In this document: piece after piece, positions 42,346 through 53,455 of the stretch
How positions within the stretch are numbered: the first letter of the stretch is position 1
Layout: every line of letters begins with the position of its first letter
Made by a program: the position numbers and the translations under genes
Notes under the pieces: generated by a model
Told to the model about the DNA's origin: nothing
What the model saw: the letters and a program-made list of their open reading frames with translations, nothing else
The model's database searches: none
Source: Rhizomys pruinosus
Taxonomy: Eukaryota; Chordata; Mammalia; Rodentia; Spalacidae
Assembly: GCA_009823505.1 (NCBI GenBank)
Contig: VZQC01000265.1
Span: forward strand, 4,600-68,599
Reading direction: 5' to 3'
Length of the DNA: 64,000 nt

Positions 42346-43537
42346 TCTCTTATTAACCTGTCCCTAGTTATAGGGGTCTTAGGAATGAACCTAGAAATGG
42401 GTGAGGGAGGAAATAATTTTCCCCTATGATGCAACAGCCCACAGATGCTCTCCAGGCTGGGCTCTTCTGCCATGCCATTTATCAAGGAACCTTGCAGAAC
42501 TCGAATTAAGCAGAAGGAATGATGAGAAGCCAGTAACCTGATGGGTGCATGAGGCCAGCTGGAGCTGGCTGGCCTCAGGTTGTCAGTGGATCTTGGTAGT
42601 AGCGTGTAGGGGCTGCACCTGTTCATTCTTAGGCTGTTATGGGTGTGTTTGGGGGAGGATGTCCTTCCTTCCGGAGTATACTAAAGCGTTGTAGTTTTGA
42701 TGGTGCCAGTTTCTAGTCTTGGGTAGCAGCTTTGGGAGACACTTGCACCCCACGACTGCAAAGGCTGTGCAGGCATCAGGGCAAGTCAAGGCTGCTGCTT
42801 CTGGGACTGAGTCTCCTATTGCTCCAAACTCCGAATTGATTTTCCTTCCATCATGGATCCAATCTTTGTCACAAAAATTGCTTTGGGTGTAGTGGAGAAG
42901 AATTTTGGAATTTTTCTGACCTGTCTTCTATCTCCCTTTCATCATAAGTGGTTAAATATAGGATTTTCCTTCTTTTAAGACCATGGAGTGGGAAGTGTCA
43001 ATGAAAATAATCAAGATCCTGAAAGTTTTTTTTCCCCCCTGCCAGGCAGCCTTGGTGATCATTATATTTCATCTCTAAAAAGAATGTTCCCACAGAGCCC
43101 TAATAACGTAAATTGGCAGACAGTGGATATGTGTTCTTAGCAATGCCTTTCACTGGCAGCCTTGGTGATCATTATATTTCTATCTCTAGGATAGTTGACT
43201 CATTTACTGACCTCATTCCTGGTGACTCTTGGTAAGCTGAAAAAAGTAGTTGAGTGTGAGTAGGGATGCAGGGGTAGGGGCGAGAGGCCAGTTCCCTGCC
43301 AGGAGGGTTTATTTTTTTCCAGTGAAGGGGTAACACTGAGCTGGAATGAACGAGATCCATCTAAAGCTCATGAAGGAACCAGTGGACAGATGGCAAAATA
43401 GACTCTGAGTCCATGGGAGTCTCCAATAGCCAGAGGGTGTGTGCTCTGGATGCCATAAACACATCACTGTGTGTTACCTTCATCTGTGTCCACCCAGCAG
43501 TAATTCTTGACTATGATTGTTTTTTCTTATTGTAGTT
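42346..43537. other. Unassigned stretch with a 26-bp direct repeat
   Basis: No transposon recognised. The 26-bp segment starting ggcagccttggtgatc occurs exactly at 43045-43070 and 43155-43180, each followed by (t)atctcta. The intervening about 84 bp is not otherwise duplicated. Confidence 0.6.
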
Positions 43538-43593
43538 GAGAAATAGCCCAGTTTTAAAAATAATGCTAATTATGTTCTACATAGGGATTTGTG

Positions 43594-43813
43594 TTTTAAT
43601 TTATTTTATTTTTTATGTGTATGAGTGTACTGTCTGCATGTAGGGTGGTACACTCGTGTCATGCAATGCTGTGGAGGTCAGAAGAGGGCGTTGATTCCCC
43701 TGGAACTGGAGTTAAAAATGGTTCTTAGCAGCCATGTGGGTGCTGGGAATCGAACCCAGGTCCTCTGCAAGAGCAGTCAGTGCTCTTAACCACTGAGCCA
43801 TCTCTCTAGCCCC
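43594..43813 (-). mobile_element. B2 SINE between 18-bp direct repeats
   Basis: Full reverse-complement B2 (gtactgtctgcatgtagggt, ggtgctgggaatcgaaccca, gagccatctctctagcccc). The perfect 18-bp repeat gagaaatagcccagtttt lies at 43538-43555 and 43814-43831. The left copy is separated from the B2 tail by 38 nt of non-B2 sequence (43556-43593). Confidence 0.9.
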
Positions 43814-43831
43814 GAGAAATAGCCCAGTTTT

Positions 43832-44340
43832 GAGAAAACCAAGGAGGCACAGTCGCTTTTGGCTTCAACTAGTTTCTTAATTTTTCTTGATTTTGTTTTT
43901 GCCCACAAGGCCCAAGACTTGGGACAGAATCCAAGCTGGTGAATGTATCTGGCTGAAGATTGTATGTATCTAGGGCAGTGTTTCTCCTCCTTCTCTATTG
44001 ACGTTTCCTTTGACTTCACTTTTGCTTTGGCCTGCTTTTATCTATGTAGGGTGGCCTCGGCTGACAAGATAGAGTCCTCAAGTGAGAAGACACATTTCCC
44101 CTTTTCCTGTTAAATATTAAGAAGACTGAGCTTTGGCAACCGATGAGACAACAGAGGAAGTGATGGGTAAAAACACCCCAATTCTTTCTTTGATAGTATA
44201 AGAAATATAATTTTTTCTTTATCCTTCCTAAGTTCTTAGTTGGAATGAACTCCTGCAATAAAAGTCAGATTATCAAGAGAAACAGATAGAAATGTCCTGT
44301 ATGTACATGTTGGTGTTGGTATGCATTTGTATCAGTGCGT
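43832..44340. other. Unassigned stretch
   Basis: No repeat recognised. Two minus-strand frames of 77 and 80 codons have no motif. Confidence 0.45.
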
Positions 44341-44343
44341 GAC

Positions 44344-44612
44344 GTGTGTGTGTGTGGTGTGGTGTGTGTGTGTGTGTGTGAACGCAAGGGCCAAAGCAAC
44401 ATATCAGGTGTTTTCCTCAGTCCCCTCTTCCTTCTGTTTTGAGATAGTCTTTCACTGGATCTCACCTATTTAGCTGCGTTGACTGGCCAGGAGGCCCTGG
44501 GGCTCTGTCTTTCTCCACCTCCTCAGCACTGGGATTATAAACACATCTACCACGGGTTGTGGGGATCAAACTCAGTCCTCCTGTTTGTGTGGCAAACATT
44601 TCCCCAGCTCCT
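44344..44612 (-). mobile_element. (GT)n plus B4/RSINE1-type SINE
   Basis: A GT run (44344-44380) forms the tail side of a reverse-complement B4: ttttgagatagtctttcact, ggctctgtctttctccacct, cagcactgggattataaaca, caaacatttccccagctcc. Confidence 0.75.
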
Positions 44613-44990
44613 GTAATGTCTTAACATGTATATTTTGCATATGCTTGGCCAGCACCTAGGGAATCAGCAGTTCTCAATGAAGTAGTTTCTTTATCATTTT
44701 CAACAAAGACCAGTACATTTTTTTAGAGAACTGATGAGACAAAGGAAAAGGGCCATGAATCTCTAGGGGTAGCAAATTGTCAGAAGGCAAATAAATGTCA
44801 GATAAATGCTGGCTAGTAGCTCTTGTTAATGTAATCCTCTGGTATTATCTCCAGGCTGATAGTAAATTCAAAGCGGTCTTCAGTGGTTAACCTTTTCTCC
44901 ATGGGAGAGAGGTTGCAAGAAACCTTTTGATTTTGGGCAAATAGAGGGAAGGCAGAGAACATTCCTGTATCTTTTCATGAATTCCCTTCA
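44613..44990. other. Unassigned stretch
   Basis: Nothing recognised. Confidence 0.45.
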
Positions 44991-45000
44991 GCTCAGTAAT

Positions 45001-45161
45001 TTTTTTTTTTTTTTTTTTTGTCTTTTTGAGACAGGGTCTCCCTGTAGCCCCAGCTGTCCTGGTACTCATTTTGTAGACCAGGCTGGCCTTGAACTCACAA
45101 GATCTGCCTGCCTCTGCCTCCCAAGTGCTAGGATTAAAGGCGTGCGCCACCACACCCGGCT
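45001..45161 (-). mobile_element. Young B1 SINE
   Basis: A T run of about 20, then reverse-complement near-consensus B1 (ttttgagacagggtctccct, gtagaccaggctggccttga, gtgcgccaccacacccggct). Near-identical flanks tcagctcagtaat and tcagttcagtaat mark the target duplication. Confidence 0.92.
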
Positions 45162-45176
45162 CAGTTCAGTAATCTT

Positions 45177-45527
45177 ATGTGTGTGTATATACACGTGTGT
45201 GTGTGTGTGTGTTTTCATGTGTGTGCATCTGCACATATATGTATGCTTGAATGTGGAGGCAAGAAGGAACCTCACTGCCATTCTTTAGACACTGTCCCTA
45301 CCCTCTTTTTTTGAGATGATCTCTCCTCAAGAGATGATCTCTCTTCAAGCCGCCTTGTCAGATAGGCTAGGCTAGGCTGGCTGACTAGACAGCCGAAGAG
45401 AGCCCCAGAGAGCCTCCTCAACTCTGGGATTAAAAGCATGCACCACCATGTCCAGGTATTTTTTTTTTAAACACAGGTTTCAGGAATCAGACTTAGGTCC
45501 TTCTGCTGAGCCACCTCCTCAGCTGCA
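45177..45527 (-). mobile_element. B4/RSINE1-type SINE with internal duplications
   Basis: A TG-rich tail, gaatgtggaggcaagaagga, ctgggattaaaagcatgcac, tctgctgagccacctcctca. It carries an 18-bp tandem duplication gagatgatctctcctcaa / gagatgatctctcttcaa (45313-45348) and a tripled aggct word at about 45367. Confidence 0.75.
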
Positions 45528-45879
45528 GCTCAATAATCTCATGGATTCTAATCTTCCCTAACCTATATCTGCAGATTAAGCCTAGAAACAGAGGAGGCAG
45601 GCTTGTTATGTTTTAAAGAGTGATATTTATACATGTGTAACAAAGAACATATTTTGCTGACTATTTTTTACCATATGAGCAGGTGGCCTTGCTGTAGGGG
45701 CTCTTCCTTGAGTCTTTAATCATTGATCACATGTGAAAAATGTCTGGGCTGCTGACAGACAGAGCCAGCAACATTTGTAAGGCTGAAGCAGCCTGAGAGA
45801 GCTGAAAAATGGAGCCTGGGGGAAAGAGAGGAGAGGGGAGGTCCAGGGCGGGCCAGGCAGAGACCTGTCTGCAGATTGG
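45528..45879. other. Unassigned stretch
   Basis: No repeat recognised. A 21-bp exact direct repeat gggccaggcagagacctgtc(t) begins at 45850 and recurs at 45891 at the start of the next SINE piece. Confidence 0.45.
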
Positions 45880-46050
45880 AGAGTGCTGGTGGGCCAGGCA
45901 GAGACCTGTCTCAAAGAAGAAAAAAGATGGACGCACCTGAGGTACAACAACCAAAGCTGTCCTCTAGCCTCTCCAAGTCCATACATGCACACCCATACTC
46001 CCAACTCTACAGGCACACACAAACATATACAAATAATAATAAAAAAACCC
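45880..46050 (+). mobile_element. B4/RSINE1-type SINE 3' part
   Basis: agagacctgtctcaaagaag, aggtacaacaaccaaagctg, tcctctagcctctccaagtc and a CA-rich tail follow the 3' half of the RSINE1/B4A type. The 5' half is missing or replaced. Confidence 0.6.
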
Positions 46051-46335
46051 AAGATTTTCACCATGTTCATGGCTTGTTTTCAGCTAAACTTTTACCACTT
46101 CATGGTATATGGTATAGTAATAATGGAGCCTTTGAGGACAATCCAGCATGATTTGGGCTGCCTTTGACTTTCCTTCTGAGTGGGGACTAAAAATTCAGAT
46201 ACACAGCCATGGCTAAGTCAACATCTTTCCGTTTTACAGCATTTAAGTACTATTTTTTTCTGTTCCCTATCCCTTCCTTCTGAATTATGTCTATCTTTGT
46301 TGTTTTGGGTTAGGGGGGATTTTCTTGGTTTGTTT

Positions 46336-46418
46336 TTTGTGGGGGGAGGAAGTCTTACTAAGTAGCCCAGGCTGGCCATCCTGCTGCCTGAGCCTCCTGA
46401 GTGAAGGATTGCCATTTT
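46336..46418 (-). mobile_element. B1-type SINE fragment
   Basis: Reverse complement: aagtcttactaagtagccca, ggctggccatcctgctgcct, gagcctcctgagtgaagga. Confidence 0.55.
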
Positions 46419-47005
46419 TTTTTTAAAATCACTTCATTGTTTCCTTTGGGGGAGGAGGGTCTTCAGATTATAAGTGTATATGTTTGACTTTCCAAACATT
46501 ATTTTCCTTTCACTCTTTTCAGTGTCTGTGGCAATTTCCACTAATAATCAACTTCAACTAGAAAAAAAAAAAAAAAAAAAGAAAAGAAAGTGCTGGAAAA
46601 CCCTGCAAAGCAGCTTGGGCTTTTTCTTCAAGGCTAACGGGGAACATATGCAAGATTTTAAGTTGGGTTGACCAGAACACATATGTATTTAAGAAAGATA
46701 ATTATGAAGTCATAGTTATGATTTGCAGAGGTGATGGGCAGTTGGATCGATTGGGTTGTAACTGAATTAATTAATCCATAGCAGAAACAAAGAGAGTCCA
46801 AATTGGGCATGCTGAGAGGATGAATCTGAACGATATTCAGAAGGTAGAATGGATGACACTGATTTCTAGCTAGCCTTTCATTATAATAGCTATTCTATTC
46901 TTCTTCTTAATGAATAGAGCCTAAATATTGTTCAAGGAGGGACATCTAAATTTTTAAATTTCTGCAGCTTCCTTGAAGGATATGAGCTAAATGATTGGAT
47001 GTGCT
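46419..47005. other. Unassigned stretch with an A run
   Basis: A poly(A)/AAAG stretch at 46561-46588 has no recognisable SINE before it. No other repeat seen. Confidence 0.45.
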
Positions 47006-47019
47006 CCTGGAAGACTCTT

Positions 47020-47213
47020 TTATTTTATTTTATTTTATTTTTTATTATTATTTATTTATTTATTTTGTTTGGTCTTTTTGAGACAGGGTCTCCCTGTAGC
47101 CCCAGCTGGCCTGGAACTTGCTCTGTAGACCAGGCAGGCCTTGAATTCACAGAGCTCCACCTGCCTCTGCCTCTGGAGTGCTGGGATTAAAAGCGTGTGC
47201 CAGTGCGCCCAGC
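47020..47213 (-). mobile_element. Young B1 SINE with target-site duplication
   Basis: A long TTTTA/TTTA tail and near-consensus reverse-complement B1 (gtctttttgagacagggtct, gaccaggcaggccttgaatt) flanked by the perfect 14-bp duplication cctggaagactctt (47006-47019 and 47214-47227). Confidence 0.95.
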
Positions 47214-47519
47214 CCTGGAAGACTCTTAAAGAGGATTTACTCAGATGGAGATGCCTTAGTGGCCTCTTCTTTCTTTTGTTCCAGGAATTTGGGAACCACC
47301 ACTTTAAAACTGGGAAGTACTCTAAACAATAGGAGCCTTTGAAAAAGTGGCAGAGAAGTAAGATAGGAATCCAGGGGCTAAGGGCGTGGTGAATGCAGCC
47401 TGCAGCTTCTGAGTTCTACCTCTAAGCCTAACACTGTCTGAGAAACAATATTTCAGTTTCCATCTATTTCTGTCTAGTAGCCAAACTCAGTTCTTGACAT
47501 AGACAAATGTTGACAAACT

Positions 47520-48010
47520 GTTTCTAGGAGGCAAACAGAAGCATCTGAGGCCAGACCGATTTATGGCTTGACTGATGGGTAGATGAGGATGCTGAACAAT
47601 AAGGAACGGAAGGAAGATTTCGGAACAAGAATGATGCATTTTGCTTTGTATATGTTGAGCCTGAGGATTCTACATTCAGTCAATCTATGGAATCACCAAT
47701 GGGATGGAGGTCAGGACTAGAAACGCACATCTGGAGACTCTCCTGCAGATAACCATTAAAACAAAAGAAAGAGCATATGAGCTCTCATGGGTCTGTGTTT
47801 CCAGAATACCACGGGAGAGCATCTGAGATAAGACCAGGCACAGAGCCCAAGGAATGCAACCCCTGAGAGGGGAGATAGCCAGCAAGAGGACCTAGAGAGG
47901 AAGGAGCCACGGACAGAGAAAGGTACCATGGACATCAAGAACACTGACAGGGTAGAGTGGTCATGAGAGCCACAGTTAAGGAGGACTTAGAAAGCAGTGG
48001 AGAGGTGACA
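47520..48010 (-). mobile_element. L2 LINE fragment
   Basis: The plus strand resembles antisense L2: tatgttgagcctgaggattc, cacatctggagactctcctg, agaccaggcacagagcccaa, ggaatgcaacccctgagagg. Diverged, no open frame. Confidence 0.45.
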
Positions 48011-49485
48011 GAAAGAAAAACAGTCAGAGGACTGACTCCTTTTCTCTACAAAACAGACTACTGTCAGAAATGTCTACACACAGCAGGGGGCCGCAGGTGT
48101 AGTTGGACTCCAAGCATACATGTGATTCTTCCAGAGTTTTGTGCAACCTGCTACCTGTCTCGTTTTTTAAACCATTCTCTCCCTGCCAACAGACCTATCT
48201 CCTCAAATATGCCAAGTGATAGATTTTGTTTAAGATCAAAGTGAACTCACAGGAGTTCAATATTCATTTAAAGTAATTTCTTTATAACGAGTTTCCAAGG
48301 GTCCCTCTAGTGCACTGAGGTGAAGCACAGCTGAAGTTGGATTCGGTGCTCTGCTAATTAAACACATCATTAGAGATCTCTACAAATGATTCTGATGTCA
48401 GAGGAGAAAGACTGAAGCTGTAAACACACACACAGAAAAGACAAGGCATACGGCAAGAATGCTTTATTGTGGCCTGTGTGGCCATGGCAGGGATACCCAC
48501 AGAACATCTGGGTGCTGACAGAGCTGTGGCTCCTCCTGCGTAGAATCCATGTGTTCATGGACTGCGGTTTCCTGGGTGCTGAGCTGTGCTATTGTGAGCC
48601 TCAGTAGTCTCTCCTCTCTGAAGCTGAAGTAGGACAATGTTTAGGATTGTTTGCCTAAACTTTTAATTTATTTTCTTCAGCTAAGAGATGAGGACATGCC
48701 TACGGGGGAATGTGTTCAGATTGCATCAGGCAGGAGCTCTGAGGCCCAGCTCTCTCCGTGGTCCAGGTCTCTCAAGGATGCTCAGAGAACCTGTTTTGGC
48801 TCTGGGCAACTTCCTGCTGGGGATGATGAAAATAATTGTTTTCCCATTTAAAGGGCAGTTGAGTGGGAAGCTGTGAGGCGGGTGCATTACTTTTAGCTCT
48901 TGAGCAGCCAGCGCCTTCCCTTGGGGAATACGTCATGGTCTTCATCTGGAACATTTTAATTGGGAAGAGATCTTACTTGGTGTCTTCAAGAAGGACCCCA
49001 GGCACCACTTGGATAAGAAGTGCCTTGTCACTTAGGAGCTGTGGCCGTTCCTTGGCCCATTAGCCTGCTCTGGGAGAAGCTGCAGCAGGAGGGCAGCGGC
49101 AGCGGCAGTGTTAATGGACACTACATTTCTGAGAACATTTCTCTTCAAGATGCCACACACTGACAGCCTATAGAGACGACACGGGCTCTTGGGTTGCTTA
49201 AACGCTCAGTTTGGATGAAAGCTGGAACAGGAAAGGGCAAGCGAGTCTAGTCTGCACATATCACTTGTAGGCTGAATTTCTGTAAGCATATGCATATGCT
49301 ATACATGATTACATAATGCATCACATGTACACAGACGATACTATGAAGGTACCTATCAGCTTAGCTATACAGAAAGAAGCTGAGAACTCTCAGCAGACAC
49401 ATTGGTTTGTTTAAAAAGGCATGATTCTATAGCTCATATGGACATATATATGCATGTATATATACGCACAGGCATATATACACTT
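48011..49485. other. Unassigned 1.5-kb repeat-poor stretch
   Basis: No SINE recognised. It contains AT-rich homeobox-like words (aaaataattgttttcccatt, ggaacattttaattgggaag, near 48828 and 48948) and a GC-richer run ggcagcggcagcggcag at 49094-49110. It could hold conserved regulatory DNA, but the sequence alone does not show this. Confidence 0.4.
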
Positions 49486-49487
49486 AT

Positions 49488-49588
49488 ATGTATAATTTTT
49501 GAGACAGTCTATCCTCAAACTCCATATCTTTATGCATTAGCCTCCCGAGTACTGGGATTACAGATGTGTGCCCACACCTAGCTCAGAT
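49488..49588 (-). mobile_element. Old B1-type SINE
   Basis: Reverse complement: ttttgagacagtctatcctc, ctcccgagtactgggattac, agatgtgtgcccacacctag. Confidence 0.65.
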
Positions 49589-49623
49589 CATGTATTTTGC
49601 TTGTTTTATTCCAACTTCATTTT

Positions 49624-49760
49624 CCAGCTCTTAGGAGGTGGAGTCAGAGGAATGAAGGGTTCAAGGCCGGCTTCAGCTATATAGTGAGCCTGAGCTCGAG
49701 GCCAGCCTGAGATATACGAAGCCCAGTTTAAAAAAAACAAACCCAAAAAACAAAAAGCAC
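49624..49760 (+). mobile_element. B1-type SINE fragment with internal duplication
   Basis: tccagctcttaggaggtgga, gttcaaggccggcttcagct, then a second copy of the same segment, ctcgaggccagcctgagata, and an A/C tail. The start of the element is missing. Confidence 0.65.
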
Positions 49761-50245
49761 AGAAACAAAAGGACGTTCCCAACTCTCATTTTTTATCCTA
49801 AACATCTCACAGCCTCAGGCATTTGTTTCCCGTCCTACATCTCTGCTCTTTCAAGTTCCTCCTGCAGAGGAAGTTGTGGGCTCTGATCCCTTACCCAGGG
49901 TGAGAGGGAAAGAGGGAAGTGAGGGATGCAGACAGCCTGCATTTCCCCTCCTAGTTGTCGGATATGTGGGAACATGGAAGAGCAGAAAGAAATCTCACAG
50001 ACATTGTTCATGAGTAATCCCTTGAGAAAAAACATGTTTATACTATGATGTTAACCTGTAAGAGAGCAAGCTGTGAACTTTTATGTTCAATATATGACAT
50101 TTTTATGACCTCTCTAAAAATGGCTTGATCACAAGCCTGAGAAGAGATGCATACACAAACATTATCAGTGGTGGCTTTTTTCATGGTATGACCCTGGGTA
50201 ATCCCACACCTCAACCTTTCACAAGTTTCTAGTTCTTTAATAAAA
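49761..50245. other. Unassigned stretch
   Basis: No repeat or open frame of note. Confidence 0.45.
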
Positions 50246-50246
50246 A

Positions 50247-50700
50247 AGCTATTTTTTATTTTATTAATTTATTTTTTGAAGTGAACATAACCTTAAGACT
50301 TTATTGTCTCCAGAATAAAACAGAAGATGAAGTTCAAGACTGGGTCACTTTCTTCTTTCTCCTTTTAGCCCCTCCAGCTTCTGGATGCTTCCAGCTCTCA
50401 ATAGCCTGCACTCTCTCAGATCAGTAGTTGGGCTCAATCCACTCCAGCTTCAGCAGTCTTCTTGAATCATTTAGCTTTTTATTTTCCCAGAAAATTGGCT
50501 TAGTATGTCCACCATTGCCAGCCCGGAGGCCGCTCTCCCTGGGCACACTGAGAATCCTTACCCTTCTTGTACCCTCACTGTAGGAGGCTGGTGCTTGCCA
50601 TACTTCTTACAGGAAGTGGGGTAGTACTCGGGACCATCCATCATGTTTGGCAGGAACACTGTTGGCATGGAAAAGCAAAGCTCTTCTTTTCAAACAGGGC
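50247..50700 (-). pseudogene. Rpl36a-ps: Processed RPL36A (eL42) pseudogene
   Basis: This is a reverse-transcribed copy of the mRNA for large-subunit ribosomal protein eL42 (RPL36A/RPL36AL). On the minus strand, conceptual reading gives CKK-GKHQPP near the N-terminus, matching the conserved CKKCGKHQPH segment with Cys to Tyr at one zinc-ligand cysteine. It then gives fragments equivalent to the glycine-rich middle and a tail like KEKERSDPV. Frameshifts, an apparent small insertion near codon 8 and several stops break it. The start codon equivalent is about 50668 and the stop about 50334. A 3' UTR with AATAAA (50298-50306) and a decayed A-tail (T/A run at 50247-50278) follow. No introns are present. 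It is a dead retrocopy; whether the parent is RPL36A or RPL36AL cannot be decided here. Confidence 0.85.
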
Positions 50701-50756
50701 ACCCTAAAGGACAGGCCAAGTCAACATAAATATTTTAGATTTTGGCCATTCCTCTC

Positions 50757-51126
50757 TGTGATGGTTAATATTAATTGTCAACTTGATAGGGTTTAGAATC
50801 GGCTAGGTGACAAACCTTTGGGCATATCTATAAGGGAATGTCTAGAGTAGGTTAATTAGAGTGGGAAGACCTACCCTATATGTGGGTGGCACCTCTCTCT
50901 GGCCTAGAACTCCAGACTGAATAAAAAGGAAAAAGTGAGCTGAGCATCAGCGTTCATCTCTGCTTCCTGGCTGTCAATGCAGTGACCAGCTACTTCCCTC
51001 CCCAGTGGTACAACTTCTCCACCATGATGGACTGTACCTTCAAACCGTGAGCCCAAAATAAACCTTTCCTTCCTTAAGTGTCTTTTCTCAGGTATTTTGT
51101 TATAGCAATCAGAAAGTAACAAACAC
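50757..51126 (+). mobile_element. ERVL/MLT2-like solo LTR (family B)
   Basis: Starts tgtgatggttaatattaatt, contains gtcaacttgatagggtttag, ggtgggaag-like and atgtgggtggcacctctctc, and the polyadenylation region gcccaaaataaacctttcct. It ends agaaagtaacaaacaca. It has the TG...CA layout of a retroviral LTR, with no internal sequence adjoining. Related copies lie at 52415-52755 and 61541-62148. Confidence 0.65.
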
Positions 51127-51261
51127 AGTCTCTGCTTAGGATGGTAGAGAATAAGCCACTTTAGCAAGATCTGTCTAACAAGACAGAAGAAGAATTTAGA
51201 TAGAAACTCTGTACCCCTAAAAGATGCCTGTTCTTGTTTCTTGACCCATGGAATGAATGCT

Positions 51262-51503
51262 TTTTTATTTATTTGTTTATTTATTTATTTTTTAATATTT
51301 TCTATGTGTATGAGTGTAGTGTCTGCATGTAGGTTTGTGCACCCCTGTTGTGCAATGCCACAGAGGTCAGAAGAGGGCATCAGATTCCCCTGGAACTGGA
51401 GTTAAAGATGGTTCTTAGCCATCATGTGGGTGCTGGGAATTGAACCTGGGTCCTTTGCAAGAGCAGTCGGTGCTCTTAACCGCTGAGCCATCTCTCCAGC
51501 CCT
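51262..51503 (-). mobile_element. B2 SINE
   Basis: Reverse-complement B2 (agtgtctgcatgtaggtttg, acagaggtcagaagagggca, gagcagtcggtgctcttaac, gagccatctctccagccc) with a TTTA-rich tail. Confidence 0.92.
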
Positions 51504-52410
51504 ATTTATTTGATTTCATTTGTTTGAGATCTTTGTCTTGTAGCACAGTGCTCATCACATGGCAAATAAACGCTCAATAAATATTGGTCAGTTGAATAAA
51601 TTAAATAGTGATGCTTAGAGGCAGCTTTGATTATCTAGAAACATCTCCTCATTCCTCTAAGCGATTATGACAAATAAAATAATTTAAAAAATATGACCAC
51701 AGACCAAATCCACATCAAAGGCTGGAGGACATGCTCCATCTGTTGAGCTCATACTTAGAGAACAAAGGGACGTTTCATACCCTGATTTTGAGAAATCAAT
51801 AGAAATTCCATGGAAAGGACTGAAGATATTCTAAGCACTGGGGTTAGCTAGAGTCAGTATCTGATGACTAAAGAAAGGTAAGCATTGAAGGTGGCTGGGT
51901 GCTGCTGAGCAAAGAGCGGGCGCACGTGGGGAGAGACTCACCACAAGATTCCGTGTCCTACTGATGTTTGTAAATGCTGCACTTTTGCTAGGTTTGGGGG
52001 TTGGGGAGCCTCCTAAGGATACATTGTTCTCATGTCCATCAGTCTATGTCAAAGAGGGCTATTCTTCATCCAGGGAGGAAGCTGGGCTCTCCTGAGTGAC
52101 TGGCCTCATTCTCTGTCACTCAGATTCCTGGGCCGTCTCAGGACAAGCTTGGAAGGGGAATCCTCTTAAGTATTGTAAAGGTGCAGTGTAACCCCAAGTC
52201 CCACCAAAGGGAAGAAGACGTTCTTTGCGGTTAGCCGAAGCATCCTCCTTCTTCTTTAGCTTATTCATCTCCTACCTCCATTAAACGTTCTGTTGACCTC
52301 ATCTTACTCCTGATGCTCATTGTCTGGCTTCTCTGCACACCTCCTTCGTCTCTGATGCTTCATGGATTTCTCAGCTATCTGCCCCAGATGATGTTTCTGT
52401 ATTAGGAACT
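51504..52410. other. Unassigned 0.9-kb stretch
   Basis: No repeat recognised. AAATAAA-rich left edge, otherwise unremarkable. Confidence 0.45.
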
Positions 52411-52414
52411 TTTC

Positions 52415-52755
52415 TTGCTCTGATCGAATGTTTGAGAAGTAACTTAAGGGAGAGGAGGTTTATTTCAGTTTACAGTTGGAAGGAAGACATGGTGGTAGGA
52501 ATATGGGGCAGCAAGTTACATTGTGTCCCTAGCCAGAGAGCAGAGAGCAATGAATGCTGGTGCTCAGCTTGCTTTTTCCCTTTTATTCAGCCTGGGACCC
52601 CAACCCCGGGACTATGCCACCCACAGTCAGGGTGGGTCTTCTCATATCTGTTAAACTTGTCTGGAAACTCCCTTAAAGGCACACCCAGCTGTGCATTTCC
52701 ATGATCATCCTAAATCCCATCAAGTTACTAATGAATGTTAAGTACCGCAGTTCCC
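52415..52755 (-). mobile_element. ERVL/MLT2-like solo LTR (family B)
   Basis: Reverse complement of the family seen at 50757-51126: agaggaggtttatttcagtt, agagagcaatgaatgctggt, ccttttattcagcctgggac, ggaaactcccttaaaggcac, atcccatcaagttactaatg. Inverted relative to the 50757 copy, about 1.3 kb away. Confidence 0.65.
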
Positions 52756-52859
52756 ATAGCCTCTCCTTCATGCCAAGAATAGCCAAGTTTGACTTCTTTC
52801 CTGAGTTCCAGCTCTTCCTCTACTAGGCACATTTTCTAGAGTTAGACTGCAGAAGCCCT

Positions 52860-53455
52860 TTTGTTACAGGCCTGGTTCTCAGCTTTGATGCTACCCGAAA
52901 GTGGTGAACTCTTATTTACGAGATAAAGCCTATTGGGAGGTTTTAGGTTATCAGAGGTGTGCCATCAAATGGGACCATGGGATACCTGTCTCTCCCTCTA
53001 CCCTTTCTTCACTTTCTGGACATGAGATGAGCAGATTGCTATACCACTGTAGCCATAGATTTGAAAGCAACAGATCTGGGGCTAGAGAGATGGCTCACAG
53101 GTTAAGAGTGCTTGCTGCCCTTGGAGAGGACATAGGTTTTATTCCTAGCACTCACATGGTAGCTAACACCTGTCCAGGTAACTCCAGTCACTCCCTCTTC
53201 TGACCTCTGTGGGCATTGCATGACACAGGTGCACTTACACACATATAGGCAATACATTCATACACCAAAATAAAAATAATAAATAAAATATTGAAAGAAA
53301 GAAAGAAAGAAAGAAAGTAAAAAGAAAGAAAGAAAGCAACAGAACCAATAGATTGTGGAATGAAAACTGTGACTCAAATCTGACTTTTATTTGTAAACTG
53401 TATTATCTAAGGTGTTTTGCTATGATAACAGAAAGCTATTAGGTATTTTTCAGGC
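52860..53455 (+). mobile_element. MaLR-like LTR, split by B2
   Basis: Left part: taaagcctattgggaggttt, taggttatcagaggtgtgcc, acatgagatgagcagattgc, ttgaaagcaacag. The right part after the B2: ggaatgaaaactgtgactca, gtaaactgtattatctaagg, tgttttgctatgataacaga. Same family as 17498 and 24728. Confidence 0.55.
53075..53331 (+). mobile_element. B2 SINE with (GAAA)n tail
   Basis: B2 head tggggctagagagatggctc, body cctctgtgggcattgcatga, tail expanded as (GAAA)n at 53293-53331. It is flanked by the perfect 12-bp duplication gaaagcaacaga (53063-53074 and 53332-53343). The tail repeat is probably seeded by the target sequence. Confidence 0.93.

Noticed and set aside
46561..46588. Poly(A) tail of a retrocopy
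   Set aside because: No recognisable SINE or mRNA-derived sequence precedes it and no target duplication was found.
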